Part shown: positions 21,436 through 30,428 of the stretch, one piece after another
How positions within the stretch are numbered: the first letter of the stretch is position 1
How the letters are laid out: every line of letters starts with the position of its first letter
Assembly: GCA_018268955.1 (NCBI GenBank)
Contig: JAFDVO010000026.1
Coordinates: 1-51,167, forward strand
Origin: Acidobacteriota bacterium
GTDB lineage: Bacteria; Acidobacteriota; Vicinamibacteria; Vicinamibacterales; CAVVIG01
Length of the DNA: 51,167 nt
Direction: 5' to 3'
Notes under the pieces: generated by a model
The model's input: only the letters and a program-made list of their open reading frames with translations
Database searches by the model: none
Told to the model about the DNA's origin: nothing
Made by a program: the position numbers and the translations under genes

Positions 21436-22569
21436 ATGAGCCCCGCACCGGAATCCGCCATGCCTGGCGGCCGTTCGATCATGGAGCAGCTCGACGCTGT
21501 CGACGTCTCGCGGCTTGACCAGTTGCTCGCGTTGCGCAGCGAACAGGAGCGGCTCCAGACCTTCAGGCAGAAGGCGCTCGAGAAGCAGGACCAGGTGCCG
21601 CCTGCCGTGCGCGCCCGCGTCCTTGCCGACTACGAACAGCGGTTCGCCCTGCTCGACCAGCAGTCCGCGCCGTTGCGTGCGGCCGCCCGCGCCGAGTACC
21701 GGAAAGTGCAGTCGCTGATGGAGGGCGTCGGTCGGACGCGGACCTCAGCGCTCGAGCGCCGGCAGGAAGCGCAGTTCAGGCATGAAGTCGGCGAGCTCAC
21801 CGATGCTGAACTTGCGGATCGTCTCGCGGAACCGGACGCCATCATCGCCCAGTGCGATCGCGATGCCGCAGCGCTGCAGGACGTCGCCGCCCGTTTCGCC
21901 GATGCGCTTGGCGCCGACCTCGAGATGGCGGCCGAGGAACCGCTCGGCGTCGCTGAACTCCAGGCGCCGCTGGCCGAAGACTCAACGCCGCAGACGGTCA
22001 TTGCTCCTGCGCCGCCGATGCCCGAGCCAGCCTTCTACGCGCAGCCCGCGACCGCTCCCCCGCCGCCCCCGCTTCCGTCGGTCCCACCCCTCCCGTCGAT
22101 GCAGGCGTCCGCACCGGCAACGGCGATCGGTGGGATTCCAATCTTCGACGGTGGAGACGACGCCTTCGCTGAACTCGGACAGGGGACGGGCAGCGCAGGG
22201 CCGGCCACCTTTGCGATGTCGCGAGACCAGGTGGAGCAGCACCTGGGTACCTACGCCGAGCCTGCGGCGCCGGCGGTCGCCTCGGCGTCCGCGGTGCTGG
22301 TATTCGACGACGAGGGCGACATCCAGGAGTTCGCGCTCGGTCCTGGCGTCACGGAAATCGGACGCGCGGACTCGAACCAGGTGCAGATCGTGAAGCCGGG
22401 GATCTCGCGGCGTCACGCGTCGATCGAGGAGACGCCTGCCGGCTTCGTGCTCCGCGACCTCGGCTCCAACAACGGCACGTACGTGAACGGTGAGCAGATC
22501 ACCGAGCGGATGCTGGCGAGCGGCGATGTCGTGGAGTTCGGTCCCGTACGCGTGATGTTCCGCGCGTAA
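21436..22569 (+). CDS. FHA domain protein
   Basis: A 377-residue protein with a charged, glutamine/arginine-rich helical N-terminal half (about 20-165, probably coiled coil), a Pro/Ala linker, and a C-terminal FHA domain (about 288-377). The FHA phosphothreonine-binding residues are visible in I-G-R near 308, S-R-R-H near 322 and the G-S-N-N-G-T-Y-V-N loop. GGAG at 21425-21428 supports ATG 21436. It follows the kinase gene by 29 bases and is likely to bind phosphorylated kinase or its substrates. Confidence 0.9.
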   Translation: MSPAPESAMPGGRSIMEQLDAVDVSRLDQLLALRSEQERLQTFRQKALEKQDQVPPAVRARVLADYEQRFALLDQQSAPLRAAARAEYRKVQSLMEGVGRTRTSALERRQEAQFRHEVGELTDAELADRLAEPDAIIAQCDRDAAALQDVAARFADALGADLEMAAEEPLGVAELQAPLAEDSTPQTVIAPAPPMPEPAFYAQPATAPPPPPLPSVPPLPSMQASAPATAIGGIPIFDGGDDAFAELGQGTGSAGPATFAMSRDQVEQHLGTYAEPAAPAVASASAVLVFDDEGDIQEFALGPGVTEIGRADSNQVQIVKPGISRRHASIEETPAGFVLRDLGSNNGTYVNGEQITERMLASGDVVEFGPVRVMFRA

Positions 22570-22595
22570 GCGCCGGCCGCCTCACCCGGAGTGCC

Positions 22596-24002
22596 TCACG
22601 CGATCCGGTAGTCGCGGGTCTTCTGCAGCAGCGCCTTGTAGCTGACCTGCAGGATCTCCGCGGCGCGGCCGATGTTCCCCTGCGCCTCGGCGAGCGCCTG
22701 CGTGATCTTTCGCCGCTCCACTTCGGCGAGGACACGCTTCGCGGCTTCGTTGAGCGACCCCGACAGGTCGATGGCCTGCCACGGATCGGCGGGCGCGGCA
22801 TCCGGCGCCGCCGCCTCGACGAGCGGCGACAGGTTCAGGTGGCGTGCATGGATCACCTGGCCGTCCGTCAGGATCACCGCACGTTCGATGCAGTTCTGGA
22901 GTTCCCGCACGTTGCCCCGCCACGGGTACGCCAGCAGCGCGTCGATCGCGTCGGGCGCCAGCGACAGCACCGGCTTCTGCATCTCACGGCAGAACCGCTC
23001 GATGAAATAGCGCGCGAGCAACGGGATGTCGCCTGGGCGCTCGCGCAGGGGCGGGATCGTGATCGGGAAGACCGACAGGCGGAAATAGAGATCCTCGCGA
23101 TACTGGCGCGCGGCGACCGCAGCCTTCAGGTTCCTGTTCGTCGCAGCGACAACCCGCACGTCGACGTGCAGCAGCGACGTGCCCCCAACCCGTTCGAACT
23201 GCTTCTCCTCGAGTGCCCGCAGGATCTTCGCCTGCAGTGTCAGCGGCAGGTCGCCAATTTCGTCCAGGAAGATGGTGCCGCGGTGCGCCAGCTCGAACCG
23301 GCCAGGCTTGCGCTGTGTCGCCCCGGTGAAGGCACCCTTCTCATGGCCGAACAGCTCGGTCTCGAGCAGCGTTTCGGGGATCGCCGCGCAGTTGATCGCG
23401 ACGAAGGGGCCGTCCGCCCGTGGGCTGAGCGCGTGGACGGCGCGCGCGAAGAGCTCCTTGCCCGTGCCGCTCTCGCCTTCAATGAGCACCGTGGCATCGC
23501 TGGCTGCGGCGCGATGGATGGCGACCGTGACCTGCTTGAGTCGCGGGTCGTCGCCGACGATCTGTGGTGCGCCTCGCCGTTGCGCGAGTTCGTCCTTGAG
23601 GAGGATGTTCTCCGTGACCAGCCGTCGCTGCGCGAGCGCCCGCTCGACGAGGAGCAAGAGGTGATCGGGCTCGACAGGCTTTGCCAGGAAGTCCATCGCT
23701 CCGTCCTTCATTGCGGCGACCGCGTCCTGGATGCTGCCGTAGGCGGTCATCACGATGACCGGCAGATCCGGATCGAGCTCCTTCGCGGCGCGCAGGACAC
23801 CGAAGCCGTCGCCCTCGCCGAGACGGAGGTCCGAAAGGACGACGCCAGGACGGCCGGTGCGCAGCGCCTCGACCGCCTCGGCCTGATCGCGGGCCTCGAG
23901 CACGACGTGCCCCTGCGTCTCCAGCGCGAGCCGCAGCATCGCACGCAGGGAGTCCTTGTCCTCGACGAGGAGGACCGGCGGATCGGATCGGCGTCGTCCC
24001 AC
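22596..24002 (-). CDS. pilR: Sigma-54-dependent response regulator, PilR/NtrC type
   Basis: A 468-residue activator of RNA polymerase-sigma-54. Receiver domain (8-125) with phospho-acceptor D58, T86 and K108; AAA+ domain with Walker A G-E-S-G-T-G-K-E (175-182), the sigma-54 contact loop G-A-F-T-G-A (223-228) and arginine fingers further on; Fis-type helix-turn-helix at the end (about 430-466). The GTG start (24002) overlaps the preceding stop as TAGTG. Because a PilS-like kinase, minor pilins, prepilin peptidase and two pilin genes with sigma-54 promoters lie upstream, PilR is the likely identity; the family call is firmer than the name. Confidence 0.9.
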   Translation of the reverse strand: MGRRRSDPPVLLVEDKDSLRAMLRLALETQGHVVLEARDQAEAVEALRTGRPGVVLSDLRLGEGDGFGVLRAAKELDPDLPVIVMTAYGSIQDAVAAMKDGAMDFLAKPVEPDHLLLLVERALAQRRLVTENILLKDELAQRRGAPQIVGDDPRLKQVTVAIHRAAASDATVLIEGESGTGKELFARAVHALSPRADGPFVAINCAAIPETLLETELFGHEKGAFTGATQRKPGRFELAHRGTIFLDEIGDLPLTLQAKILRALEEKQFERVGGTSLLHVDVRVVAATNRNLKAAVAARQYREDLYFRLSVFPITIPPLRERPGDIPLLARYFIERFCREMQKPVLSLAPDAIDALLAYPWRGNVRELQNCIERAVILTDGQVIHARHLNLSPLVEAAAPDAAPADPWQAIDLSGSLNEAAKRVLAEVERRKITQALAEAQGNIGRAAEILQVSYKALLQKTRDYRIA

Positions 24003-24595
24003 TAGCGGAGCCAGCCTGCAGGCACACCTTCGCGGCGTGCCTCTTCTTCGAGCGCCGGGATGGCGCGCCTCCCCTGCTCGATGGACTTCTTGACGCGATC
24101 GAGTTCGGACATGGCCTTCTGGCGGTCCGCCGCGATCTGCGCTCGCTGCGCCGGATCGTCCCGGTTGACGAAGTCCGTGGTCAGGGCGTCGATCCGGGCC
24201 TGCAGCGCATCGCGAAACGTTTCGTCGCGCTCGAGCTGCGCGCGAAGGTCCCCCATCCGCTTGGCCCAATACGCCTGGTCCTTCGCCTCCGCCGCGTCGG
24301 CTGCCTTTCCAGACTTCTCGTCCTTCGACGCGTCAGCCGCCTTGTCGTCGTGTGGGGCGGCGTCGGCATCCTTTGCGGCCGCTGGGTGATCGGCATCGGC
24401 AGAGGGCTCGGCGACGGCAGGCTCCGCAGCCGCGCCTGCCACGGGCTTCAGGTCCTGGTTCGTCCAGGTCTTGCCAGCTCCCTGAGCGGACTGGCGGCGT
24501 TCGTTTTCCTTGCGTGCGACGTCCGCGAGCGACTGGGCGGACGCAGACGCGGCACACACGCTGGAGAGCATCACGAGAAGGGCACAGACACGCAT
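24002..24595 (-). CDS. Predicted periplasmic coiled-coil protein
   Basis: A 197-residue protein of unknown function. A signal peptide (1 to about 20, A-S-A-S-A before Q-S) is followed by an A-R-K-E-N-E-R-R-Q helix, a low-complexity Ala/Asp/Lys stretch (about 50-100), and a charged helix (about 105-190) with heptad-like R-A-Q-L-E-R-D-E and R-Q-K-A-M-S-E-L-D-R-V-K-K. It lies between a minor pilin-like gene (61 bases upstream) and pilR (one-base overlap), so it may belong to the pilus operon. I do not recognise a named family. Confidence 0.78.
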   Translation of the reverse strand: MRVCALLVMLSSVCAASASAQSLADVARKENERRQSAQGAGKTWTNQDLKPVAGAAAEPAVAEPSADADHPAAAKDADAAPHDDKAADASKDEKSGKAADAAEAKDQAYWAKRMGDLRAQLERDETFRDALQARIDALTTDFVNRDDPAQRAQIAADRQKAMSELDRVKKSIEQGRRAIPALEEEARREGVPAGWLR

Positions 24596-24656
24596 GGCTT
24601 ACAACCTATCGGCTCGGGAGCTTCCGTCCGAGAGCCCGTCGCCTCCCCTGATGTGA

Positions 24657-25403
24657 TCATCGCACCTCGCGCCACGAAAGCACCTGCAACCGTGGCAAGC
24701 CCATCGGTTCCGGCCCGCGCACGGCAGGGTCGGCCGCGTCCCATCGGGCCCACTCTCGCCGGTCGAGCCGCAGCACCACGGCATCAATCACCCGGTCCGC
24801 CGAGCGCGGCCCGAACGCTTCCGCCCGGACCAGCAGCATCCCGGCGCCCGGGTTCATGGCAGCGCCGGTGCGGCCACCGTCGCGTGCGGGGTCGTTGTCC
24901 GTTTCAGCAGGGTCGTCGGCAACCATCGTCGTGACGTACACCGGACTCCCCCGGGGACCGAGGCCTGTCACCCCGTCGAGCGGCCCGTAACTGAAGAGCC
25001 GCCACACGGGGTTGCGCCCACCCCAGGGGCGCTCTGCAAACGAAGCCGCCAGGTCTGCCGGCGTACACCCGGCTGCCTTGTGGCAGTTCGCCAGGTTCAC
25101 GATCCGCCCGAGATCGATGCTCGATCCGTCGGCCAGCGTGCGCCCGCCGATCGGCACGCCATCAACGAACTGCGACGTGAACGAGCCGTCGAGCACCGAC
25201 GTGACGTCCGGCGCCATGCGCAACTCCGCGAGGCTCCGATCCAGGGCTGCCGACGCCGCGAATGCGGCCGTCGTCGACGCACCCGCGTTAGCGGTAATCG
25301 CGATGTCTGCCGTCGTCGCGATCACGAGTGCGCTGCCGAGTGCGAGGAACAGCGCCATGGCCATGACCACCGTCAGCAGAGCCGCGCCACGTTCGGCCCG
25401 CAT
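24657..25403 (-). CDS. Minor-pilin-like membrane protein (PilX-like)
   Basis: A 248-residue protein with a short positive N-terminus (M-R-A-E-R-G-A-A-L-L) and one long hydrophobic helix (about 7-35), as in PilX/GspK-like pilus proteins that start the pseudopilus tip. The remaining domain has no enzyme motif. It begins one base after the PilW-like stop (TGACATG) and forms the third gene of a pilV-pilW-pilX style set. The assignment rests on the helix and gene order rather than sequence identity. Confidence 0.72.
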   Translation of the reverse strand: MRAERGAALLTVVMAMALFLALGSALVIATTADIAITANAGASTTAAFAASAALDRSLAELRMAPDVTSVLDGSFTSQFVDGVPIGGRTLADGSSIDLGRIVNLANCHKAAGCTPADLAASFAERPWGGRNPVWRLFSYGPLDGVTGLGPRGSPVYVTTMVADDPAETDNDPARDGGRTGAAMNPGAGMLLVRAEAFGPRSADRVIDAVVLRLDRREWARWDAADPAVRGPEPMGLPRLQVLSWREVR

Positions 25404-25404
25404 G

Positions 25405-26580
25405 TCAACGCCCCCTGCTGAGCGCTCGGGGCACGACCACCAACCGAAGCTGCCGATCGGGGACCCACCTGCCATCGCGTGCCGTTCCAGCCCTGGTGAA
25501 TAGCCGCCCCGCAGGACCGCGGACGCTGTCGGCAGCAGCCTCCACGCGCACGGTCATGACGACCTGCCGCACACGCAGAAGGTCGGCATCGTACCGGTTC
25601 GGGCTCGCATCGTCCGGACACCAGGGCCCGTCTGTGAGCGAGGCAGCCGAGAGCGGGACGAGCTCCGGCTGCGCGGACCACTGCGCGAGTCGGGGCACGA
25701 CGTTGCCGAGTGGACTGCGAGTGAACACGCAATTCTCGCCCGGCGGGTAGGCGGTCCATTGCACGCCCGTCGGCGGCGGCAGCGGCCCGTACGTCGTTCG
25801 TGCCGGCGCGGCACCATCGATCATGCGCGGCGGGTCCGCTTCGCCCCAGTACTCGAAAACAAGGCCGACCACATGGTCCACAACCGGCACGTCGGCGCCT
25901 GCACCGGTGTCGTACCGCCGCAATTGCGCATATCCCAGGGCAGGATCGGTACGCAGGAAGTACGTCTGCGCGATCACCTCGGCCAGCGTGGTGGCCGACG
26001 CGGCATGCACGAACGCGGAGTCCGCGAGGTTGTGGTCGAGCGAGAGCAGGCTGCCATCGACCGCGGTCACGGTGAACAGATCGAGGGCACCTGAGTGGCT
26101 CATGACGACCACGGTTGTTCCGGCCATGAAACCGCAGGTCGGATCGGCTGGTGGGCAGCCGCCTCCGGGCGCGATCGTGGCGACGGCGCTGCCCGATGGC
26201 AGTGGCGCCGCGAGGAGCGCTTGCGGAGCCGATGGGCTCACGCTCCAGACCGAGATGCGCGTGGTGTCGAACGTCCCCGGTGGGTCGGCGTTGCGCCGGC
26301 CGATCCGGTATGGGAAGACTGCGGCAACGCTCACGGGGGGCAGCGGCTCGCCAGGCGCGAACACCGGTTGGCTTCCTGCCGCACTGACATCTCGCAGCAC
26401 CGCGTCGGCCGCGGCCCTGAGCCTCTGGGCGACGTCGGCACTCTCAGGCTGGACGCGGAACGCGCCATGGGCCGGGTCGAGCATCGCGAAGACCGCACCT
26501 GTTATCACGGTGGCGATGGCGACCGCGATCAGGAGCTCCAGTATCGAGAACCCCAGCTCACCGCCCTTCCGCGTCGTCAT
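25405..26580 (-). CDS. pilW: Prepilin-type protein, PilW-like minor pilin
   Basis: A 391-residue protein with the class III leader: G, then F-S-I-L-E-L-L-I-A-V-A-I-A beginning near residue 10, with the glutamate at position 5 of the mature part. PilD would cut between G and F and methylate the new terminus. The long globular part has cysteines (for example C-P-P-A-D-P-T-C-G and N-C-V-F), possibly disulfide bonded. ATG 26580 overlaps the pilV stop (ATGA). Confidence 0.82.
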   Translation of the reverse strand: MTTRKGGELGFSILELLIAVAIATVITGAVFAMLDPAHGAFRVQPESADVAQRLRAAADAVLRDVSAAGSQPVFAPGEPLPPVSVAAVFPYRIGRRNADPPGTFDTTRISVWSVSPSAPQALLAAPLPSGSAVATIAPGGGCPPADPTCGFMAGTTVVVMSHSGALDLFTVTAVDGSLLSLDHNLADSAFVHAASATTLAEVIAQTYFLRTDPALGYAQLRRYDTGAGADVPVVDHVVGLVFEYWGEADPPRMIDGAAPARTTYGPLPPPTGVQWTAYPPGENCVFTRSPLGNVVPRLAQWSAQPELVPLSAASLTDGPWCPDDASPNRYDADLLRVRQVVMTVRVEAAADSVRGPAGRLFTRAGTARDGRWVPDRQLRLVVVPRALSRGR

Positions 26581-27134
26581 CGCACGCTCCGCGTCCGGAT
26601 GTCGACGAGCCACGCGGCGTTCGCCGCGCGAGCGGCGGCTTCCGTGGCCTCCATGCCGACGACCTGTGCCGGAACGACGACCACCTGCAGCAGCAGCGTG
26701 TCGGCGAGGCCGTTCATCGCCTGAATCGACCAGCGACGGACCCAGACCGCCCCTCGAGGCGGACGCGATCCGCCGGCCATCCACTGCCCGGTCGCATCGA
26801 GGAAATCGCAGTAGCCTTCGACGTTGCTCAGCAAGGCCTCTCCCGGAGAGACACCGAGGCCGGCACCGCCGCGAGCAACGGCAGGCGTCACCGAGAGGTC
26901 CGCGCCGACGTCCGTGACAGGCAGCACGCCGTCCTCCGTGCCGAACGTGAGCGCCCGGAGTTGATCGAGCTTCTCGCGCGCGGCAGTCCTCGTCACGTCG
27001 GCCTGCTGCGCGGCCGCACTTGCGCGCGCAGACAGGCTGGCCAGTTGCGCGACCGCTGCGACACCGACCGACAGCAGCGACACGGATACCAGCACTTCGA
27101 TCAGGGAAAACCCGCGTTGGTTGTGGCAGCGCAT
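26577..27134 (-). CDS. pilV: Prepilin-type protein, PilV-like minor pilin
   Basis: A 185-residue protein with a short leader (M-R-C-H-N-Q-R-G) and mature start F-S-L-I-E-V-L-V-S-V-S-L-L, the canonical type IV pilin methylation motif with E5. The body is small and ends in a hydrophobic strand typical of PilV/GspI-like proteins. It is the first gene of the minor pilin set and overlaps pilW by four bases (ATGA). Confidence 0.85.
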   Translation of the reverse strand: MRCHNQRGFSLIEVLVSVSLLSVGVAAVAQLASLSARASAAAQQADVTRTAAREKLDQLRALTFGTEDGVLPVTDVGADLSVTPAVARGGAGLGVSPGEALLSNVEGYCDFLDATGQWMAGGSRPPRGAVWVRRWSIQAMNGLADTLLLQVVVVPAQVVGMEATEAAARAANAAWLVDIRTRSVR

Positions 27135-27427
27135 GCCAGCTGGTTGTGCAACGGACGAGCCACGCCACCCAGGAGCGCGGCGACCGCGCGAATTGCCAAA
27201 CAAAACGCGCGAATTGGAGACGCGGTGCAGACCGGCTATCCGAAGGCACCGGCGCGAAGTACGCACTCCGTGCGTCGCCGCACGCCGGGTCTGTTGAGTG
27301 GAATTGCCACTCGCTCCCGCGCCGACGGATGCGGGACGTGATTCGGGCTCCGGGCTCCAGGCTGTCGACTTCGGGGCAGGTCGGCTCGCGGATCTGACTG
27401 GAGGCGCAAGGCCTCTCGCGCGTCCGG
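27135..27427. other. Noncoding spacer between pilV and the histidine kinase gene
   Basis: This 293-base spacer holds no convincing gene. It contains GCGCGAATT twice (near 27187 and 27208), a small hairpin GAGTGG/CCACTC near 27296-27312, and the words GGGCTCCGGGCTCC (27345-27358) that also occur in the asnS-rimO spacer. Confidence 0.6.
27148..27162 (-). promoter_or_regulatory. Sigma-54-like sequence close to pilV (weak)
   Basis: On the minus strand TGGCTC, five bases, TTGC preserves the -24 GG and -12 GC of sigma-54 promoters. It would start transcription only about two bases before the pilV ATG, so it may be chance or give a leaderless mRNA. Confidence 0.25.
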
Positions 27428-28684
27428 TCAGAGAATTGGCAGGACCACCTGGAGCCGTGCACCGCCGCCCGGCGACGTGGCGACCGAGATGCGTCCGTTG
27501 TGCGAGACGACGATCTTCTGCACGAGCGCGAGGCCGAGTCCGGTGCCGTGCCCTTTCGACGTGAAGAACGGCTGGAAGATCCGTTCGCGCGCATTCGGCG
27601 GGATGCCTGGGCCGTTGTCGTCCACCGTGACCGTGCACGTGCCGGCGGTCGTGTCGAGCAGGCCATGCACCTGCACAGAGGGGGCGATCGACGCGCCGGC
27701 GCACGCCTCGATTGCGTTGCGAAGCAGGTTGCTGAACGCCTGGCGCAGCAGCACTTCGTCTCCCTGAATGAGGCCGAACTCGCCGATCAGGGACACCTCC
27801 CCACCGAGCTTCCGCGCTTCGTCGCGCGCATCATCGACGACGCGGGCACACAGTGTTCCGAGATCGATGTCGGTGAGCGCGAGCTGCGCGGGCCGCGCGA
27901 AGTTCAGGAAGTTGGTGACGATCTCACCGAGTGCGACCGCTTCGGCGCGAATGCCCTCGACGTACGGGCGCGCCTGCTCCGGCAGCGTGTCCGGGTTCAG
28001 CAGCTTGCTGTAGCCATGGATCGTGGCGAGGCCGTTCCTGAACTCGTGCGCGATCCCGGCCGTCAACTCGCCGACGGTCGCGAGGCTCTGCTTCAGGCGC
28101 AACTGCTCCTCGAGCTGCTGCACGGCCGTGAGGTCCGTGAACAGGCACACAGCGCCGTGCAGGTGGCCGGACGCGTCGAACAGCGGCGAGACCGTCACGC
28201 CGAAGCGTGACGCCCGCCTACGCCCCTCCGGCAGGTCCACCGTTCGACGCAGGATCGCCTTCCCGTTTGCGAGGCACTCATCGATCGTCTGCGACAACGC
28301 CGGTTCGTCGAGCAGCGTGTGATAGTCGCCGCGCAATGCCTCGTCACCAAGTTCCAGGAGGCGGCGCGCCACGGGATTGATGATGCGGGTCGCGCCGTCG
28401 CTGGCAACGACAATCAGCCCCGATGCAAGGCTGGAGATGATCTCGCTGCTCAGGCGCTCCGACTCTTCGGCCCGCGCGGCCATCGCGCGTTCCTTCGCAC
28501 GCAGCTGCGCGATGGCGTCCTCGAGTGCCGCCGACAGCGTCGAGGCCTGCTGGTCCGCCGCGCGAGCGGATCGCTGCCGGCCACCAGCGGCCGACATGAA
28601 CCGCATCGCTGCGAACATCAGCAGCCCGCACAACGCACCGACGATGGCGGTCAGGCCGAGCAGTGCAGCAGCGCCGGAACTCAT
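27428..28684 (-). CDS. pilS: PAS-containing sensor histidine kinase, PilS/NtrB-like
   Basis: A 418-residue kinase. One N-terminal membrane helix (about 6-30) and a coiled segment precede a PAS domain (about 70-185), then HisKA with H213 in H-E-F-R-N-G-L-A-T-I-H-G-Y, and an HATPase domain with D-N-G-P-G-I and G-T-G-L-G-L-A-L. PilS proteins often have six membrane helices; only one is seen here, so it is closer to soluble NtrB-type kinases tethered to the membrane. The sigma-54 activator in the same run of genes is the likely partner. Confidence 0.87.
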   Translation of the reverse strand: MSSGAAALLGLTAIVGALCGLLMFAAMRFMSAAGGRQRSARAADQQASTLSAALEDAIAQLRAKERAMAARAEESERLSSEIISSLASGLIVVASDGATRIINPVARRLLELGDEALRGDYHTLLDEPALSQTIDECLANGKAILRRTVDLPEGRRRASRFGVTVSPLFDASGHLHGAVCLFTDLTAVQQLEEQLRLKQSLATVGELTAGIAHEFRNGLATIHGYSKLLNPDTLPEQARPYVEGIRAEAVALGEIVTNFLNFARPAQLALTDIDLGTLCARVVDDARDEARKLGGEVSLIGEFGLIQGDEVLLRQAFSNLLRNAIEACAGASIAPSVQVHGLLDTTAGTCTVTVDDNGPGIPPNARERIFQPFFTSKGHGTGLGLALVQKIVVSHNGRISVATSPGGGARLQVVLPIL

Positions 28685-28700
28685 GCGAGGAAGACGGCCG

Positions 28701-29480
28701 TCAGACCGTCGGGTAGAGGCCGATGTACCAGTCCAGCAACCGCTGGCCGACGGTCGACGCGAGTGCGGCGCCGAGCGCGAGGAAAGTGCCGAATGGCAGC
28801 GCGTACTTCATGTCGCCCTTGCGAAACGCGACGAGCGTGAGGCCCACGATCGAGCCCGCGATCGACGCCATCATCAACGTGACCAGCGTCAGCTTCCAGC
28901 CGACGAACGCGCCGATCATCGCGAGCATCTTCACGTCCCCCATGCCGAGCCCTTCTTCGTGCCGCACGCGGTAGTAGGCTTCGGCGATCAGCCACAGGCT
29001 TCCGCCCCCGAGTAGTGCGCCGACGAGCGAGCCGACCCATCCAGGCCCGGTGACGAAGCTGAACGCGAAGCCGACGGCGATCCCGGGAATGGTGATGACG
29101 TTCGGCAGCAGGTGGTGCTCGAGGTCGATCGCGAAGAGGACGATGAGCGCGCACCCGAAAATCAACTGGGCAGCGAGGGCCGGGCTCGGGCCGTAGTACC
29201 ACGTCGCGGCGCCGAACATCACCGCCGTGATGCCTTCCACGATCGGGTGACTGATGGACAGCGGAGTGTGACACGTGCGGCAGCGGCCGCGGAGCGCCAG
29301 CCAGCTGACGATCGGCAGGTTCTCGTACCACGAGATCTGCCGATGGCAGGATTCGCACGAGGACGCGGGCCACACAACCGACGTGCCCCTCGGGATCCGG
29401 TATATGCACACGTTCAGGAAGCTGCCAATCAGGGCGCCCATCACGGTGGCAACGATGGTGAGGCTGAGGGGTTCGCTCAT
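28701..29480 (-). CDS. pilD: Prepilin peptidase / N-methyltransferase
   Basis: A 259-residue polytopic membrane aspartic protease that removes the leader of type IV pilins and methylates the new N-terminus. The cytoplasmic zinc site has two C-x-x-C pairs (C-E-S-C and C-R-T-C, about residues 42-70). Catalytic aspartates are in A-I-D-L-E-H and G-M-G-D-V-K-M. Six or more membrane helices follow. ATG 29480 overlaps the upstream stop (ATGA). Its substrates are likely the pilins and minor pilins of this window. Confidence 0.93.
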   Translation of the reverse strand: MSEPLSLTIVATVMGALIGSFLNVCIYRIPRGTSVVWPASSCESCHRQISWYENLPIVSWLALRGRCRTCHTPLSISHPIVEGITAVMFGAATWYYGPSPALAAQLIFGCALIVLFAIDLEHHLLPNVITIPGIAVGFAFSFVTGPGWVGSLVGALLGGGSLWLIAEAYYRVRHEEGLGMGDVKMLAMIGAFVGWKLTLVTLMMASIAGSIVGLTLVAFRKGDMKYALPFGTFLALGAALASTVGQRLLDWYIGLYPTV

Positions 29481-30421
29481 GGCGTGGATGCGGGAAGGGC
29501 CTTCTTCGGCTCCTGTGGCAAGGGGAACAGCGGCGACTGTGGTGAGAGGCGCACGATGCCGTCCGCGCCCAGTTCGAGCGGCGTGCGCGAGGGGTCCACA
29601 GGGATGCCACGAATCGCGCGTGCGCGGATCAGCTCCTGCCACGACGTCACGGGGGTACCGGCCGCACGCGCGCGATCGACGTCGGCCTGCACCTGATCGA
29701 TGAAGTCTGCCGCGTCGAGCTGCTCGAGGCGGCGATCGGCGTCGCTGCGCAGCCAGTCGATCTCCGCCGATTCGCGGATGGCCTGCCACATCAGCCGCGA
29801 CGAGCGCCGGTCTCCGCCTTCGGCGAGGGTCGTCGCGGCCAGCGATCGGAGGAACCACGGCGCGCCTTCGACCTTGCTCGCCCGATCGAACCACTGTGCG
29901 GCCGCCGTGTAGTCCTGCGACCACCAGTAGTGCACGAACCCGATGTCCTGCATGTATTCCCACTTATCGGGTCGAGCGGCCAGACCCTTTTCGAGCAGCT
30001 TGACTGCGAGGTCGGGCCGGCCGGCCCCGCCGGGGTACGGCTCCGCCAGGAATATCGCGCCGAACCGGTAGGCGATGTTGAAGCGTGGGTCGAGCGAGGT
30101 GGTGAGGTCCAGCAGTGGGTACAACAGTCGATAGTCCGCGCCGGGTACCTGGCGCGCCTGCGCGTCAGTGCGCGCGGCGTCCAGCTGCAGCTTGATGCCG
30201 CCGTAGTACTGGATGGTGCGGATCCAGTACAGGTCGGCTGCGAGCGCTGCGTACCCGACGGCCAGCCGGCGGGCCGTGGCGCCCGACGTGATGTAGAGCG
30301 AATCCTCGGATGGCGCCGGCGGTGGGAACGCCGCTTCATGGAGGCCCTGCACGCCAGCGGCACCGCCGATGAGCAGCGCCACCATGATGACCGCGCGAAG
30401 CGTCCCCCAGGAGCCCGCCAT
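29477..30421 (-). CDS. Membrane-anchored TPR-like protein
   Basis: A 314-residue protein with an N-terminal hydrophobic helix (about 8-26) and an otherwise helical periplasmic part. Repeated aromatic helix pairs (for example W-E-Y-M-Q-D-I-G-F-V-H-Y-W-W and A-A-A-Q-W-F-D-R-A) resemble tetratricopeptide repeats. It sits eight bases after an ABC permease and overlaps pilD, so it probably serves envelope or pilus assembly. No specific family is recognised. Confidence 0.7.
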   Translation of the reverse strand: MAGSWGTLRAVIMVALLIGGAAGVQGLHEAAFPPPAPSEDSLYITSGATARRLAVGYAALAADLYWIRTIQYYGGIKLQLDAARTDAQARQVPGADYRLLYPLLDLTTSLDPRFNIAYRFGAIFLAEPYPGGAGRPDLAVKLLEKGLAARPDKWEYMQDIGFVHYWWSQDYTAAAQWFDRASKVEGAPWFLRSLAATTLAEGGDRRSSRLMWQAIRESAEIDWLRSDADRRLEQLDAADFIDQVQADVDRARAAGTPVTSWQELIRARAIRGIPVDPSRTPLELGADGIVRLSPQSPLFPLPQEPKKALPASTP

Positions 30422-30428
30422 CAGCGCC

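Noticed and set aside
27148..27162. Sigma-54 promoter driving pilV
   Set aside because: The boxes fit but would place the transcription start about two bases before the ATG, so I kept it only as a weak candidate.
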